Part shown: positions 1-6,512 of the stretch, one piece after another
Numbering within the stretch: the stretch's first letter is position 1
Layout of the letters: every line of letters begins with the position of its first letter
Origin: Treponema sp.
GTDB lineage: Bacteria > Spirochaetota > Spirochaetia > Treponematales > Treponemataceae
Length of the DNA: 17,931 nt
Assembly (NCBI GenBank): GCA_014804085.1
Contig: JAAVAM010000019.1
Location: 33,430-51,360, forward strand
Direction of reading: 5' to 3'
Program-made: the position numbers and the translations under genes
The notes under the pieces: generated by a model
The model's input: the letters and a program-made list of their open reading frames with translations, nothing else
Database searches by the model: none
Told to the model about the DNA's origin: nothing

Positions 1-959
1 ACGCCCGCCGCCTGCGGTGCTTTGTCCCCTGCGTGAATCGTCCAGGCGCGGCATTCGTCGGGGCCGCCCGTAAAGAACGTGCGCAGCCCCATCAGCCGGT
101 ACGCCGCCCGCGCGAGCACCGCAAGCCCGCTTTCTTTCAGCCCGACACTTTCCATAAAATCCGCGCGCTCGGCTTCGTCGGTGATTTCCACGAGGTCGCT
201 TTCAAATTTGCCGCAGATGACGATGACTTCGCTCTTTTCTTCCGCGGCGATTTTCCTGACGGTCTCCACGTATGCGTTCGTGCCGCTCGCAATCGTGTCC
301 TCGTCGATGTTGCAGACAAACAGCTGCGGCTTTATCGTGAGCAAGTGCAAGTCGTAGATGCCTTCGCGCTCGTCGTCGGTCAGTTCCGCCATGCGTGCGC
401 ACTTGCCCTCCTGCAACAGCGGCAGGATTTTTTCGACCGCGCTCTTGTAACCGGCGAATTTTTTTTCTTCTTCTTTGCCCATTGCCCGGATCTGCTTGGT
501 CACTTTTTCCTGCCGTTTGGCAATCGTGTCCAAATCCGCTTGGCACAGCTCGTAATTTATCGTGAGGATGTCATTTTCCGGGTCGACCGGGGCTTCGGTC
601 TTTGCGTCGTCGCGCACGTGCTGGATGTCCGGGTTGTCAAAGCAACGCACGACATGCGCGATGACGGACGTTTCGCGGATATTTGCGAGGAACTGGTTTC
701 CCAGCCCTTCGCCCTTGCTCGCACCCTTGATCAGTCCCGCGATGTCAACGAAATCTACCGTGGCGGGAATTTTCTTCTTGGGTTGGAACACGCCTGCCAT
801 AAAATCGAGCCGTTCGTCCGGCAGCTCCACCACGCCCACGTTCGGGTCGATCGTGCAGAACGGATAGTTTTCTGCCTGCGCCGGTGCTTTGGTCAGCGCG
901 GAGAAGAGCGTTGATTTTCCGACGTTGGGAAGTCCGACGATGCCACAGGTCAATTTCAT
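1..959 (-). CDS. ychF: Redox-regulated ATPase YchF (OLA1 family), 3' end cut by window edge
   Basis: This is an Obg-related cytosolic P-loop NTPase that prefers ATP and associates with ribosomes. The reverse-strand frame begins MKLTCGIVGLPNVGKSTLFS, which contains the G1 P-loop GLPNVGKST at about residues 9-17. It continues with the G3-type stretch DFVDIAGLIKGASKGEGLGN. The G4 position reads CNIDED, i.e. the NxxE form that distinguishes YchF from true GTPases with NKxD. Near the left edge the start of the C-terminal TGS domain is visible (TFFTGGPDECRAWTIHAGDK). About 319 codons are present of the usual roughly 365, so only the C-terminus is missing. The start is set by ATG at 957-959 with an AAGGA ribosome site (967-971, minus strand) 7 nt upstream. 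It is transcribed divergently from the pseudouridine synthase. It is GC-rich and intact, so probably core chromosome. Confidence 0.95.
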   Translation of the reverse strand, partial: MKLTCGIVGLPNVGKSTLFSALTKAPAQAENYPFCTIDPNVGVVELPDERLDFMAGVFQPKKKIPATVDFVDIAGLIKGASKGEGLGNQFLANIRETSVIAHVVRCFDNPDIQHVRDDAKTEAPVDPENDILTINYELCQADLDTIAKRQEKVTKQIRAMGKEEEKKFAGYKSAVEKILPLLQEGKCARMAELTDDEREGIYDLHLLTIKPQLFVCNIDEDTIASGTNAYVETVRKIAAEEKSEVIVICGKFESDLVEITDEAERADFMESVGLKESGLAVLARAAYRLMGLRTFFTGGPDECRAWTIHAGDKAPQAAG

Positions 960-966
960 AGCGGTG

Positions 967-1003
967 TCCTTTTTTCAGTGCGAATGATAGTGGCGGTATT
1001 ATA
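967..1003 (-). promoter_or_regulatory. ychF -10 box and ribosome binding site
   Basis: On the minus strand a perfect TATAAT lies at 998-1003, about 40 nt upstream of the ychF ATG, and AAGGA lies at 967-971. I do not see a good -35 element at the usual distance (the hexamer there is close to TAGCAC). The -10 call is therefore moderate. The box sits between the two copies of a 13-bp direct repeat. Confidence 0.5.
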
Positions 1004-1038
1004 CCATTTCGGCGGAAAATGTGCTATAGTGGCGGTAT
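987..1038. repeat. Two copies of a 13-bp direct repeat in a divergent promoter region
   Basis: The sequence ATAGTGGCGGTAT occurs exactly at 987-999 and again at 1026-1038. The copies start 39 bp apart, in the same orientation, and flank the ychF -10 box. The second copy overlaps a TATAGT (1025-1030) that could be the -10 of the rightward gene and runs into its ATG at 1037. It could be a regulator binding pair or a small duplication. Confidence 0.7.
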
Positions 1039-2377
1039 GTTTCCGCCGTTTGCCGAAGAAGCCGCGCATGCCGTCTGCCTCGCCATGATTCGCCAGCTGG
1101 AAACCGGCGCGCTCACGTTGGAGCAGGTAACGCCGGTGAGCGAGGAGCGCGCGGGAAACGGCATTATGCTCGGTGCGCTCGTGGCGACCGACGCGGCGGG
1201 GAACGAAATCGTGCTCAAGACGGCATCGGGGTTCAGCCGCGCGCTCGTGCCGCACGTTGCCGACCAGGCGATATATGTGCCGCCGCTCGTTGCTCCCGCG
1301 CAGATTGCCGAAGCCGTTGCCGCCAACGACGATGCCATTCACGCGCTCACCGCACGGATTGACGCGCTTTCGGACGCGGACGACGCGGCGGAAAAAAACG
1401 CGCTCATTGCGGAACGGCTCGCGCTCACGCAGGAATCGGTGGCAAAGGTGTACGCGCGGTATGCGTTCCATTGTGCGGACGGTTCGGTGCGCTCGCTGAA
1501 CGACATCTGCGCCGAACGCTGTGGCGGGAAATTTCCGCCGACGGGAACGGGCGACTGCTGCGCGCCCAAGTTGCTGGACTATGCCTTTTCCCACGGACTG
1601 ACCCCGCGCTCGATGTGCGAGGTATTTTATGGAAGAAACACGCCGCACAAGACGAACGGACTGCGCTACGCACCCTGCGACGACCGTTGCGGCATCATCC
1701 TGCCCGCCATGCTCGGGCTGGAAATTCTCTACCGCGACCGGGACATCATCGTGGTGAACAAGCAGAGCGGTGTGCTGAGCGTTCCGGGCAAGGTCGAGAC
1801 GGACTGCATTGCAAGCCGTGTGCGCCGCCTGTTTCCCGACTGCATCGCGCAGCCCGCCGTGCATCGGCTGGACATGGAGACGAGCGGGCTGATGGTGCTT
1901 GCGTTCACCAAAGAAGCGCACCGCCGCCTGAGCGGACAGTTTGAGGCGGGTACGGTGCAGAAATCATATATCGCGCTCGTGGACGGCATTCTGCCCGCAA
2001 AGGGCATTGCGGCGCACGGCACGATGGAGCTGTATTTCCGTGTTGACCTTGACAACCGTCCGCACCAGATGTGGGATGCCGTGCACGGAAAAAAAGCCGT
2101 GACCGAGTGGCGCATACAGGATGTGGAGACGTATCAGGCTCGCGACGGCAGCCGCCGCAAAGTGACGCGTGTGCTGTTCCTGCCGCACACGGGACGCACG
2201 CACCAGCTGCGCCTTGCCGCCGCCGACAGCCACGGATTCGGCATGCCGATTGTGGGCGACTCGCTCTACGGTCATTGCGCGGACGGCGAGCGGCTTATGC
2301 TGCACGCACAGTACCTGCATTTTACCCATCCCCGGACGGGCGAGCCGATGACGTTCAGGTGTTCAGCAGGATTTTAG
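1037..2377 (+). CDS. RluA-family RNA pseudouridine synthase with N-terminal extension
   Basis: The enzyme isomerises uridine to pseudouridine in rRNA or tRNA. The catalytic domain fills the C-terminal half: it opens with ILYRDRDIIVVNKQSGVLSV, carries the signature HRLDMETSGLMVLA with the catalytic Asp near residue 279, and has PHTGRTHQLRLA towards the end. The N-terminal half (FPPFAEEAAHAV, then GTGDCCAPKLLDYAFSHGL and YAPCDDRCG) resembles the conserved N-terminal region of the long RluA-like proteins of gammaproteobacteria. It is shorter here because the coiled-coil section is reduced. I prefer the ATG at 1037: a TATAGT at 1025-1030 would start the transcript at about the ATG itself, i.e. 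leaderless. An in-frame ATG at 1019 is possible, but neither start has a good Shine-Dalgarno sequence. The exact RNA target cannot be told from sequence. Confidence 0.9.
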   Translation: MFPPFAEEAAHAVCLAMIRQLETGALTLEQVTPVSEERAGNGIMLGALVATDAAGNEIVLKTASGFSRALVPHVADQAIYVPPLVAPAQIAEAVAANDDAIHALTARIDALSDADDAAEKNALIAERLALTQESVAKVYARYAFHCADGSVRSLNDICAERCGGKFPPTGTGDCCAPKLLDYAFSHGLTPRSMCEVFYGRNTPHKTNGLRYAPCDDRCGIILPAMLGLEILYRDRDIIVVNKQSGVLSVPGKVETDCIASRVRRLFPDCIAQPAVHRLDMETSGLMVLAFTKEAHRRLSGQFEAGTVQKSYIALVDGILPAKGIAAHGTMELYFRVDLDNRPHQMWDAVHGKKAVTEWRIQDVETYQARDGSRRKVTRVLFLPHTGRTHQLRLAAADSHGFGMPIVGDSLYGHCADGERLMLHAQYLHFTHPRTGEPMTFRCSAGF

Positions 2378-2431
2378 GCGAGCGGTGGGCAAGAAAATAA
2401 CGATAAAACAATACGAATTTTCAAAAAGTAC

Positions 2432-2490
2432 TTGACAAAACGAACTGGGGGGGGGTAAGATAATGCAACATTTTTTCATTTGTTAAGGAG
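2432..2490 (+). promoter_or_regulatory. Promoter with nine-G tract in its spacer, plus RBS, for the outer-membrane gene
   Basis: A consensus -35 TTGACA (2432-2437) is followed after 18 nt by TAAGAT (2456-2461); an overlapping GATAAT lies at 2459-2464. The spacer ends in nine consecutive G (2447-2455). The ribosome site AAGGAG is at 2485-2490, 6 nt before the ATG. Gain or loss of a G by slippage would change the -35/-10 distance, so expression could be phase-variable. Confidence 0.75.
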
Positions 2491-2496
2491 TAAAAC

Positions 2497-3120
2497 ATGA
2501 AAAAACTGATTGCATGTGCCGTGGCGGCGGTCGCTGCGGTGTCGATGGCGACTGCGGAAATCTCGGTCGGTGTTCGCGGTATCTTTGGAGTCGGGCTAGG
2601 CACAACGCTCGCGGACGACATGGATTCTTTTGACCTTGATTTGGGCGGAACGCTCAACTTTGGCGGTACGGCGTTCGTGAAGATTCCGGTCTTTGCCTCG
2701 CTTGTCGTGCAGCCGGAAGTGGGATTTACGTACAATATGGTCGGCTTGGAAAATAATGGTTTTGAGATGGACTGCTCATACAAGGCGATTGACATTCCCG
2801 TCTTGGTCGGCTGGGATTTTAAAATTAACGACAGTTTTACGGTCACTCCGTTGGTCGGTCCGAAGATTTCGATCCCGGTCGGAAAATTTGCAATGGAAGC
2901 TGAAGGCAATGACGGAGATGTAGACATCGACTCTTCCGTCCTGTTCAGTGTAGTCGTTGGTGCGGGCGTGGCATATAAAGTCGGTCCGGGTGCTATTGTG
3001 GGCGATCTCCGCTACAACATCGGCGTTTCAACCCTCAAAGTAAAAGAAGAAGGTTACAAAGCAGATGCCGCAACGCCGCGCAGCTTACAGTTGAGCGTGG
3101 GCTACCAGATTTCGTTCTAG
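2497..3120 (+). CDS. Outer-membrane beta-barrel protein, porin/OmpW-like in size
   Basis: The 207-residue product starts with a clear signal peptide (MKKLIACAVAAVAAVSMATA, cleavage predicted after ATA near residue 20). The rest shows alternating hydrophobic/polar strands and Gly-rich turns, for example VGVRGIFGVGLGT, VQPEVGFTYNMVGL, VVVGAGVAYKVG and LRYNIGVSTLKV. It ends SVGYQISF, with the terminal Phe and alternating pattern typical of a BAM-recognised last strand. Size and pattern fit an eight-stranded barrel in the outer membrane; whether it is a channel or an adhesin cannot be seen. It is a single-gene unit: its own promoter precedes it and a hairpin follows the stop. The poly-G promoter suggests switchable surface exposure. 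Confidence 0.85.
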   Translation: MKKLIACAVAAVAAVSMATAEISVGVRGIFGVGLGTTLADDMDSFDLDLGGTLNFGGTAFVKIPVFASLVVQPEVGFTYNMVGLENNGFEMDCSYKAIDIPVLVGWDFKINDSFTVTPLVGPKISIPVGKFAMEAEGNDGDVDIDSSVLFSVVVGAGVAYKVGPGAIVGDLRYNIGVSTLKVKEEGYKADAATPRSLQLSVGYQISF

Positions 3121-3134
3121 TCAGGCTCATCTTT

Positions 3135-3169
3135 GTGCGGACTGTCATAACGGCAGTCCGCACACTGTT
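3135..3169 (+). terminator. Hairpin terminator after the outer-membrane protein gene
   Basis: The arms GTGCGGACTG (3135-3144) and CAGTCCGCAC (3154-3163) are perfectly complementary. The stem can extend by a G-U and a C-G pair to a 5-nt loop. It begins 15 nt after the stop codon. The following T tract (ACTGTTT) is weak, so it may be only partly intrinsic. Confidence 0.65.
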
Positions 3170-3184
3170 TCTCCACTCCTCTGA

Positions 3185-3214
3185 TTGACAAGTCAACGTA
3201 GTTGCGTATATACT
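3185..3214 (+). promoter_or_regulatory. Strong sigma70-like promoter with inverted repeat at the -35
   Basis: TTGACA (3185-3190) and TATACT (3209-3214) are separated by 18 nt. The -35 lies inside the inverted repeat TTGACAAGTCAA (3185-3196), a possible operator half-site pair. No intact gene follows directly. The next features are a 51-codon frame (3298) and the broken DUF262 gene (3549), which it may have served. Confidence 0.55.
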
Positions 3215-3297
3215 TTTTAAAAGCAGAATCTTCATGATTGCAAGCCGTTGCGGCGGCGGCAGGAATGACTTTCTTTCAATTTTGATCATCGGCACAA

Positions 3298-3453
3298 ATG
3301 CGGAATTTCATAGGCGGTATTGTATCCGTCGGGAAATTGTGTTGTGCCGAGGGGTATTATAAGAAAATCAAAGGTCGGCAGAGTTTGGCTTTCAGTTTAA
3401 TTCAAGCGCGAATACTTGGTATGGTAAACAGAATTCTCTCGGGTGACGGCTAA
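3298..3453 (+). other. Short relic reading frame (51 codons), possibly a transposase C-terminus
   Basis: A frame bounded upstream by a stop at 3283-3285 reads MRNFIGGIVSVGKL and later AEGYYKKIKGRQSLAFSLIQ, ARILGMVNRIL. The YYKKIKGR segment followed by a hydrophobic helix looks to me like the C-terminal end of IS110-type transposases, but this is by eye only. No ribosome site precedes the ATG. It is best read as debris. The rest of 3215-3548 shows nothing else I can support. Confidence 0.25.
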
Positions 3454-3548
3454 AAAATTGCACGTTGCCAATGAAGAGACAAGGAATTACGACTGACTGT
3501 GCTAATCCGTCGCCAATTGTTGAGGCATTTGTTATGGAGGATTTATAT

Positions 3549-4627
3549 ATGACGAAAGAGAGATTGGATAAAATTGAAGAACAAATAGTTTTGGAGCAAA
3601 GAACAGTCGATTATGATACAAAGGATTATACAATTGAGTTTATCAATCAAAAATATCTCAAGGATATAGACAAAGAAAAAAATGAGATATTTGTACCTGA
3701 ATATTAAAGAGAATTTGTTTGGGATGAAAGTCGACAATCACGCTTGATAGAATCTTTGTTGTTAGGACTTCCAATACCATCTATTTTTTAGCCAATGGAT
3801 AAGATGGAAGAATGGAAATTGTGGACGGTTCTCAACGAATAAGGACTATGGCTGCTTTTTATAAAGATGAATTGATATTAACTGGGTTGGAAAAGTTGAC
3901 TTTATTAAATAACTTAAGATTTTCAGATTTGTCTGAATCAAGAAAAAAAAAGTTTAATAATACGACATTGAGGATAATAGTTTTATCAGAGAATTCGACT
4001 GACGAAGTAAAGAATGATTTGTTTGATAGAATTAACCGCGGAAGTGATAATTTAAGAAACATGGAAAAAAGAAAGGGTATCTATAGGGGTAAATTTACAG
4101 ACTTTATTTATAACGATTGTGCAAAAGAATCGCTTTTATTGGAAAGTCTTAAATTATCAAAAGCTGTAGAAAAGAGGCAAGAACGAGAAGAGTTAATATT
4201 ACGGTATTTCGCACTTTTAGATGAATATAATAGTAAATATAGACGTTTTGAAAATGGTGTAAGTAATACTCTTGATAAATATTTGAATGAAAAAAATTCT
4301 GAAATAACAGATGACGAATTGCAAAACAAGAGAAATGAGTTTGTTTTGATGTTGCAATATGTGAAAGATTGTTTTCCATTGGGCTTTTGTAGGAAAGATA
4401 ATCAACCTGTTTCACGAGTATATTTTGAAGCTGTTTCTGTTGGAATTAGTTTGGCATTACGGGAAAATAAAAATATAAAAAGAGAAGCAGTCAATGTCGC
4501 TAAGTCATGGATGTCTGATGGAAATTTTTATTCTAATATTGTAGGTCGTTCTAGGACTCATGCTCCAAAAAAAATATTAGATCGTGTTAATTTTGTGAAG
4601 AACTGGTTATTAACTAATGAAGTATGA
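3549..4627 (+). pseudogene. DUF262 domain protein (GmrSD N-domain/ParB-like), broken by two stops and a frameshift
   Basis: The intact gene would encode about 359 residues starting MTKERLDKIEEQIVLEQRTV, with GGAGG at 3536-3540, 8 nt before the ATG. The DUF262 core is recognisable: VPEY, a stop where Q is conserved, then REFVWDESRQSRLIESLLLG, the catalytic-type motif EIVDGSQRIRT, and FDRINRGSDNLRNMEKRKG. There are three lesions. TAA at 3705-3707 fits CAA to TAA in PEYQREF. A T is missing in the run 3784-3789, so IPSIF and LANG are in different frames. A second TAA lies at 3800-3802 (LANG-stop-DGRMEIVDG). Restoring one T makes the length an exact multiple of three. Members of this family are NTP-dependent nucleases or act with a partner in phage and foreign-DNA defence. 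The 3' end overlaps the HEPN gene by 11 bp, as in an operon. The DNA is far more AT-rich than the left flank, suggesting transfer. Confidence 0.85.
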
Positions 4628-5223
4628 TGCTAACTTAGAAGAAAAGAAAAATGAAGTATCAGAAATGCTCTCTATTCTTGAAAATAAAGAATTAACTGTA
4701 GTTCAATCTACAGTTCTAAAATCAACGATTATTATGATGCTTTATAATACAGTTGAATCTATAATGAGTGAATTATTATCTAAAATACATGAAGAAATAT
4801 CTTATTGTCAATTTTCAAAATTGAGTCGCAAAATTCGGGATATGATGCTGAGTTATTTTTGGTCAGAAAAATGTTTAAATCAAATATATGTTGTTTTTTC
4901 TGATAAAAAATCTTTTCCTTACATTCGAAGAATATACAAATAAAATAAAATTGTTTTCAGGCAACTTAGATGCAAGAAAGATAAATAAAATATGTGAAAA
5001 ATATGGTATTTCTTGTTTGACAAATGATAAACAAGAAAAATTGCTTGAGGTAAAAATAAAAAGAAATCAGTTGGCACATGGTGAAGTGTCATATAAGTTT
5101 GCATGCCGAAACATGACAGTAGATGATATCAAAAAACTAAATGATTGTGTGTATCAAAATCTATTTGAACTTAGTAAGAATGTTGAAAGATATATTGAAA
5201 ATAAAGAATTTTTGAGTAAATAA
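4617..5223 (+). pseudogene. MAE_28990/MAE_18760-type HEPN domain protein, frameshifted
   Basis: The first frame starts MKYDANLEEKKNEVSEMLSI and runs to a stop at 4941-4943. The remainder, in the next frame, reads FEEYTNKIKLFSGNLDARKI, then KICEKYGI, and KIKRNQLAHGEVSY, ending at 5223. The R-x4-H of RNQLAH is the HEPN ribonuclease-type active motif. SGNLDARKI and LAHGE are hallmarks of the MAE_28990 HEPN family, which is often encoded beside DUF262 proteins. An extra base, most likely in the TTTTCC stretch at 4911-4918, breaks the frame, so a normal full-length product of about 200 residues is not made. If the pair was functional, the HEPN would have been the RNA-cutting or sensing partner of the DUF262 protein. 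Confidence 0.85.
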
Positions 5224-5586
5224 GATATGGAGCGTGTACCATTTTATTTGTATGTGAAACAGTTGTTTTTGCAATAAAGTAAGAAATGACTGTAAATAAA
5301 CGTGGTTTTACGGAAAGTTTGATATTAAAATTAGTGATGTCATTTTTGATATTAGTTTTACGTTGCTTAAAAGAATATTAAGTGGGTTTTAAAACCTGTG
5401 AGAAGGATGCTTTCATACACTGGTAGGCGAGTTTTTGAAAAAGACTTGAAATTAAAATTTACGATTTTAACTGCGTGGAATTTTTTTTAATACAAAATAA
5501 ATTACAATAAAAATGTTGTTGTTTTGCTGATATGTTCTCTTGCGCTGATAGAGATTGACTTTTTAAAAGCTGTTTTGCATTAAACT

Positions 5587-5615
5587 TTGAAATTGTAGAA
5601 TTTATTTTATACTAT
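5587..5615 (+). promoter_or_regulatory. Sigma70-like promoter in AT-rich intergenic DNA
   Basis: TTGAAA (5587-5592) is followed after 17 nt by TACTAT (5610-5615), giving a predicted start near 5622. In such AT-rich DNA chance matches are common. The spacing and the short frame with a possible ribosome site downstream raise its value slightly. Confidence 0.4.
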
Positions 5616-5646
5616 ACAAATATTCTAGGAATGTTTGTAGGTACAT

Positions 5647-5712
5647 ATGACAAAAAATATAATAGATGAATTGTTAGGTTTATACAAAAAAATCAAAGTT
5701 TATAGAATGTAG
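5647..5712 (+). other. 21-codon open frame after a promoter, perhaps a truncated gene start
   Basis: The frame reads MTKNIIDELLGLYKKIKVYR plus M, then TAG. TAGG at 5638-5641 is a possible ribosome site about 5 nt before the ATG, and a promoter lies 32 nt upstream. The sequence looks like the amphipathic N-terminal helix of a larger protein. The simplest reading is the 5' stump of a gene lost when the IS element region formed. A small peptide is possible. Confidence 0.25.
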
Positions 5713-5791
5713 AAAACTTGTGGTATTTGTAGAATGAGTTTTAAATATTTATAAAATATTTTTCTATAACAAGGTAATTACGGCAATAAAC

Positions 5792-5808
5792 CACCGGCTA
5801 TGCCGGTG
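5792..5808 (+). repeat. Left-end hairpin of the IS200/IS605-type element
   Basis: CACCGGC (5792-5798) and GCCGGTG (5802-5808) pair perfectly around a TAT loop, about 93 bp before the TnpA start. This is the expected place for the left-end recognition hairpin. Confidence 0.7.
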
Positions 5809-5900
5809 AGAGTGGCAAAGTTATACAGTTGCGGGAAAGAGGAATCCCATAGTAAAAGCTCAAGCGTGAACCGCGCAAGGCACACACAGGAGAAAGAACT

Positions 5901-6136
5901 ATGGGAGGCTACAAAAGTATAAGTCATACAAAGTATGATTGCAAGTGTCATGTCGTGTTCATACCGATGTACAGGAAGAAAAAGCTGTACGGACAGATAA
6001 GGCAGGAGCTGAGGCGGCTGGCGGAGCAGAAAGAAAGCAGGGTGCTGGAGGGGCATATGATGACGAAGAAGTCATCAGGGAATACATCAAAAACCAAGAG
6101 AATGACGACCGAAGGCAAGACGAGTTGTTCGACTAG
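5901..6136 (+). pseudogene. tnpA: IS200/IS605 TnpA transposase with central deletion and frame change
   Basis: The N-terminal part reads MGGYKSISHTKYDCKCHVVF, then IPMYRKKKLYGQIRQELR and LEGHMM, close to IS200-family TnpA. It begins after AGGAG at 5888-5892 with 8 nt spacing. The C-terminal part appears in another frame as DDEEVIREYIKNQENDDRRQ followed by DELFD and a stop at 6134-6136. The join lies near 6052-6066. About 60 residues are lost, including the HVH (HUH) metal-binding motif that normally follows GHLMPD. The catalytic Tyr in REYIKNQ remains. A functional TnpA of this family has about 140-150 residues, whereas here about 53 and 27 remain. The product is inactive. Confidence 0.85.
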
Positions 6137-6147
6137 CTGCAGGGCTT

Positions 6148-6164
6148 AACCGCTTTGAGCGGTT
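6148..6164 (+). repeat. Hairpin after tnpA remnant
   Basis: AACCGCT (6148-6154) and AGCGGTT (6158-6164) pair around TTG, directly downstream of the transposase remnant. It may be a terminator-like or accessory right-end structure of the element. Confidence 0.6.
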
Positions 6165-6175
6165 CACATTTCAAG

Positions 6176-6194
6176 CCACCACCTTTGGTGGTGG
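6176..6194 (+). repeat. Right-end hairpin of the IS200/IS605-type element
   Basis: CCACCACC (6176-6183) and GGTGGTGG (6187-6194) pair perfectly around TTT. This is the outermost hairpin of the element and the likely right-end TnpA recognition structure. The element should end a few bases downstream. Confidence 0.7.
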
Positions 6195-6200
6195 TTAATG

Positions 6201-6512
6201 ACTATCGATGCTCTTGATTATTCACGAAATAAAAAAACAATAAGTGATTAGTTAAGGATAATAAGAAAAAATGTTACAGTCTTCTTGCATGGCATATTAC
6301 AAACTATTTTGGTAAAGGTTATATGTAAGAAATCTGAGTTAAAACTGTATCAGTTTGTTAGGAATGTCTTTTAACTTCAAATAAAATAACCTGTCATATC
6401 AAAGTGTTTGAAATATGGCGGATGTTTTAATATCAATGTTTATGGGAAAAAAAGATTACAAAAAATGCAACCGTCCTCAACAAAACATGGCAGAAAACTG
6501 AGAGGGGAAACA
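6201..6512 (+). other. AT-rich leader region of the polysaccharide operon
   Basis: About 310 bp without a convincing gene. The flippase frame is open from an ATG at 6408, but that stretch lacks a ribosome site and does not look like protein N-terminus. The operon promoter should lie here or further upstream. I see only weak candidates (such as TTGATT near 6215) and no clear -35/-10 pair, riboswitch or terminator. Confidence 0.4.

Larger units (their letters stand above)
5224..5784. other. AT-rich intergenic region between HEPN gene and IS element
   Basis: About 560 bp with no long reading frame on either strand. It contains a 12-bp palindrome GGTTTTAAAACC (5385-5396), a good promoter (5587-5615) and a 21-codon frame (5647-5712), listed separately. 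I see no other structured element. Confidence 0.6.
5785..6200 (+). mobile_element. Internally deleted IS200/IS605-type element
   Basis: The segment has the layout of a small single-strand transposing element of the IS200/IS605 family: a left-end hairpin (5792-5808), a leader, a TnpA frame and right-end hairpins (6148-6164, 6176-6194). Elements of this family lack terminal inverted repeats and use subterminal hairpins read by TnpA. The outer boundaries are approximate, because the cleavage sites cannot be fixed from one copy. The TnpA gene lacks its central part, so this copy cannot move by itself, but it could be mobilised in trans by a full-length relative. Confidence 0.8.

Noticed and set aside
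33..914. 293-codon plus-strand open frame at the left edge
   Set aside because: It is antisense to ychF, which has all its family motifs. The frame is open only because of high GC and the conserved codons on the other strand.
956..1921. 321-codon minus-strand frame over the pseudouridine synthase
   Set aside because: It lies antisense to the catalytic domain of a clear RluA-family gene, is rich in Arg/His of shadow type and shows no domain pattern.
3465..3548. Extended N-terminus of the DUF262 protein from ATG 3465
   Set aside because: GGAGG at 3536-3540 is ideally placed for ATG 3549, while nothing precedes 3465. The extra residues do not look like the family.
6408..6512. Upstream ATG starts of the flippase gene
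   Set aside because: There is no ribosome site at 6408 or 6465, and the added residues are polar and unlike flippase N-termini. The GTG at 6513 with AGAGGGG fits better.
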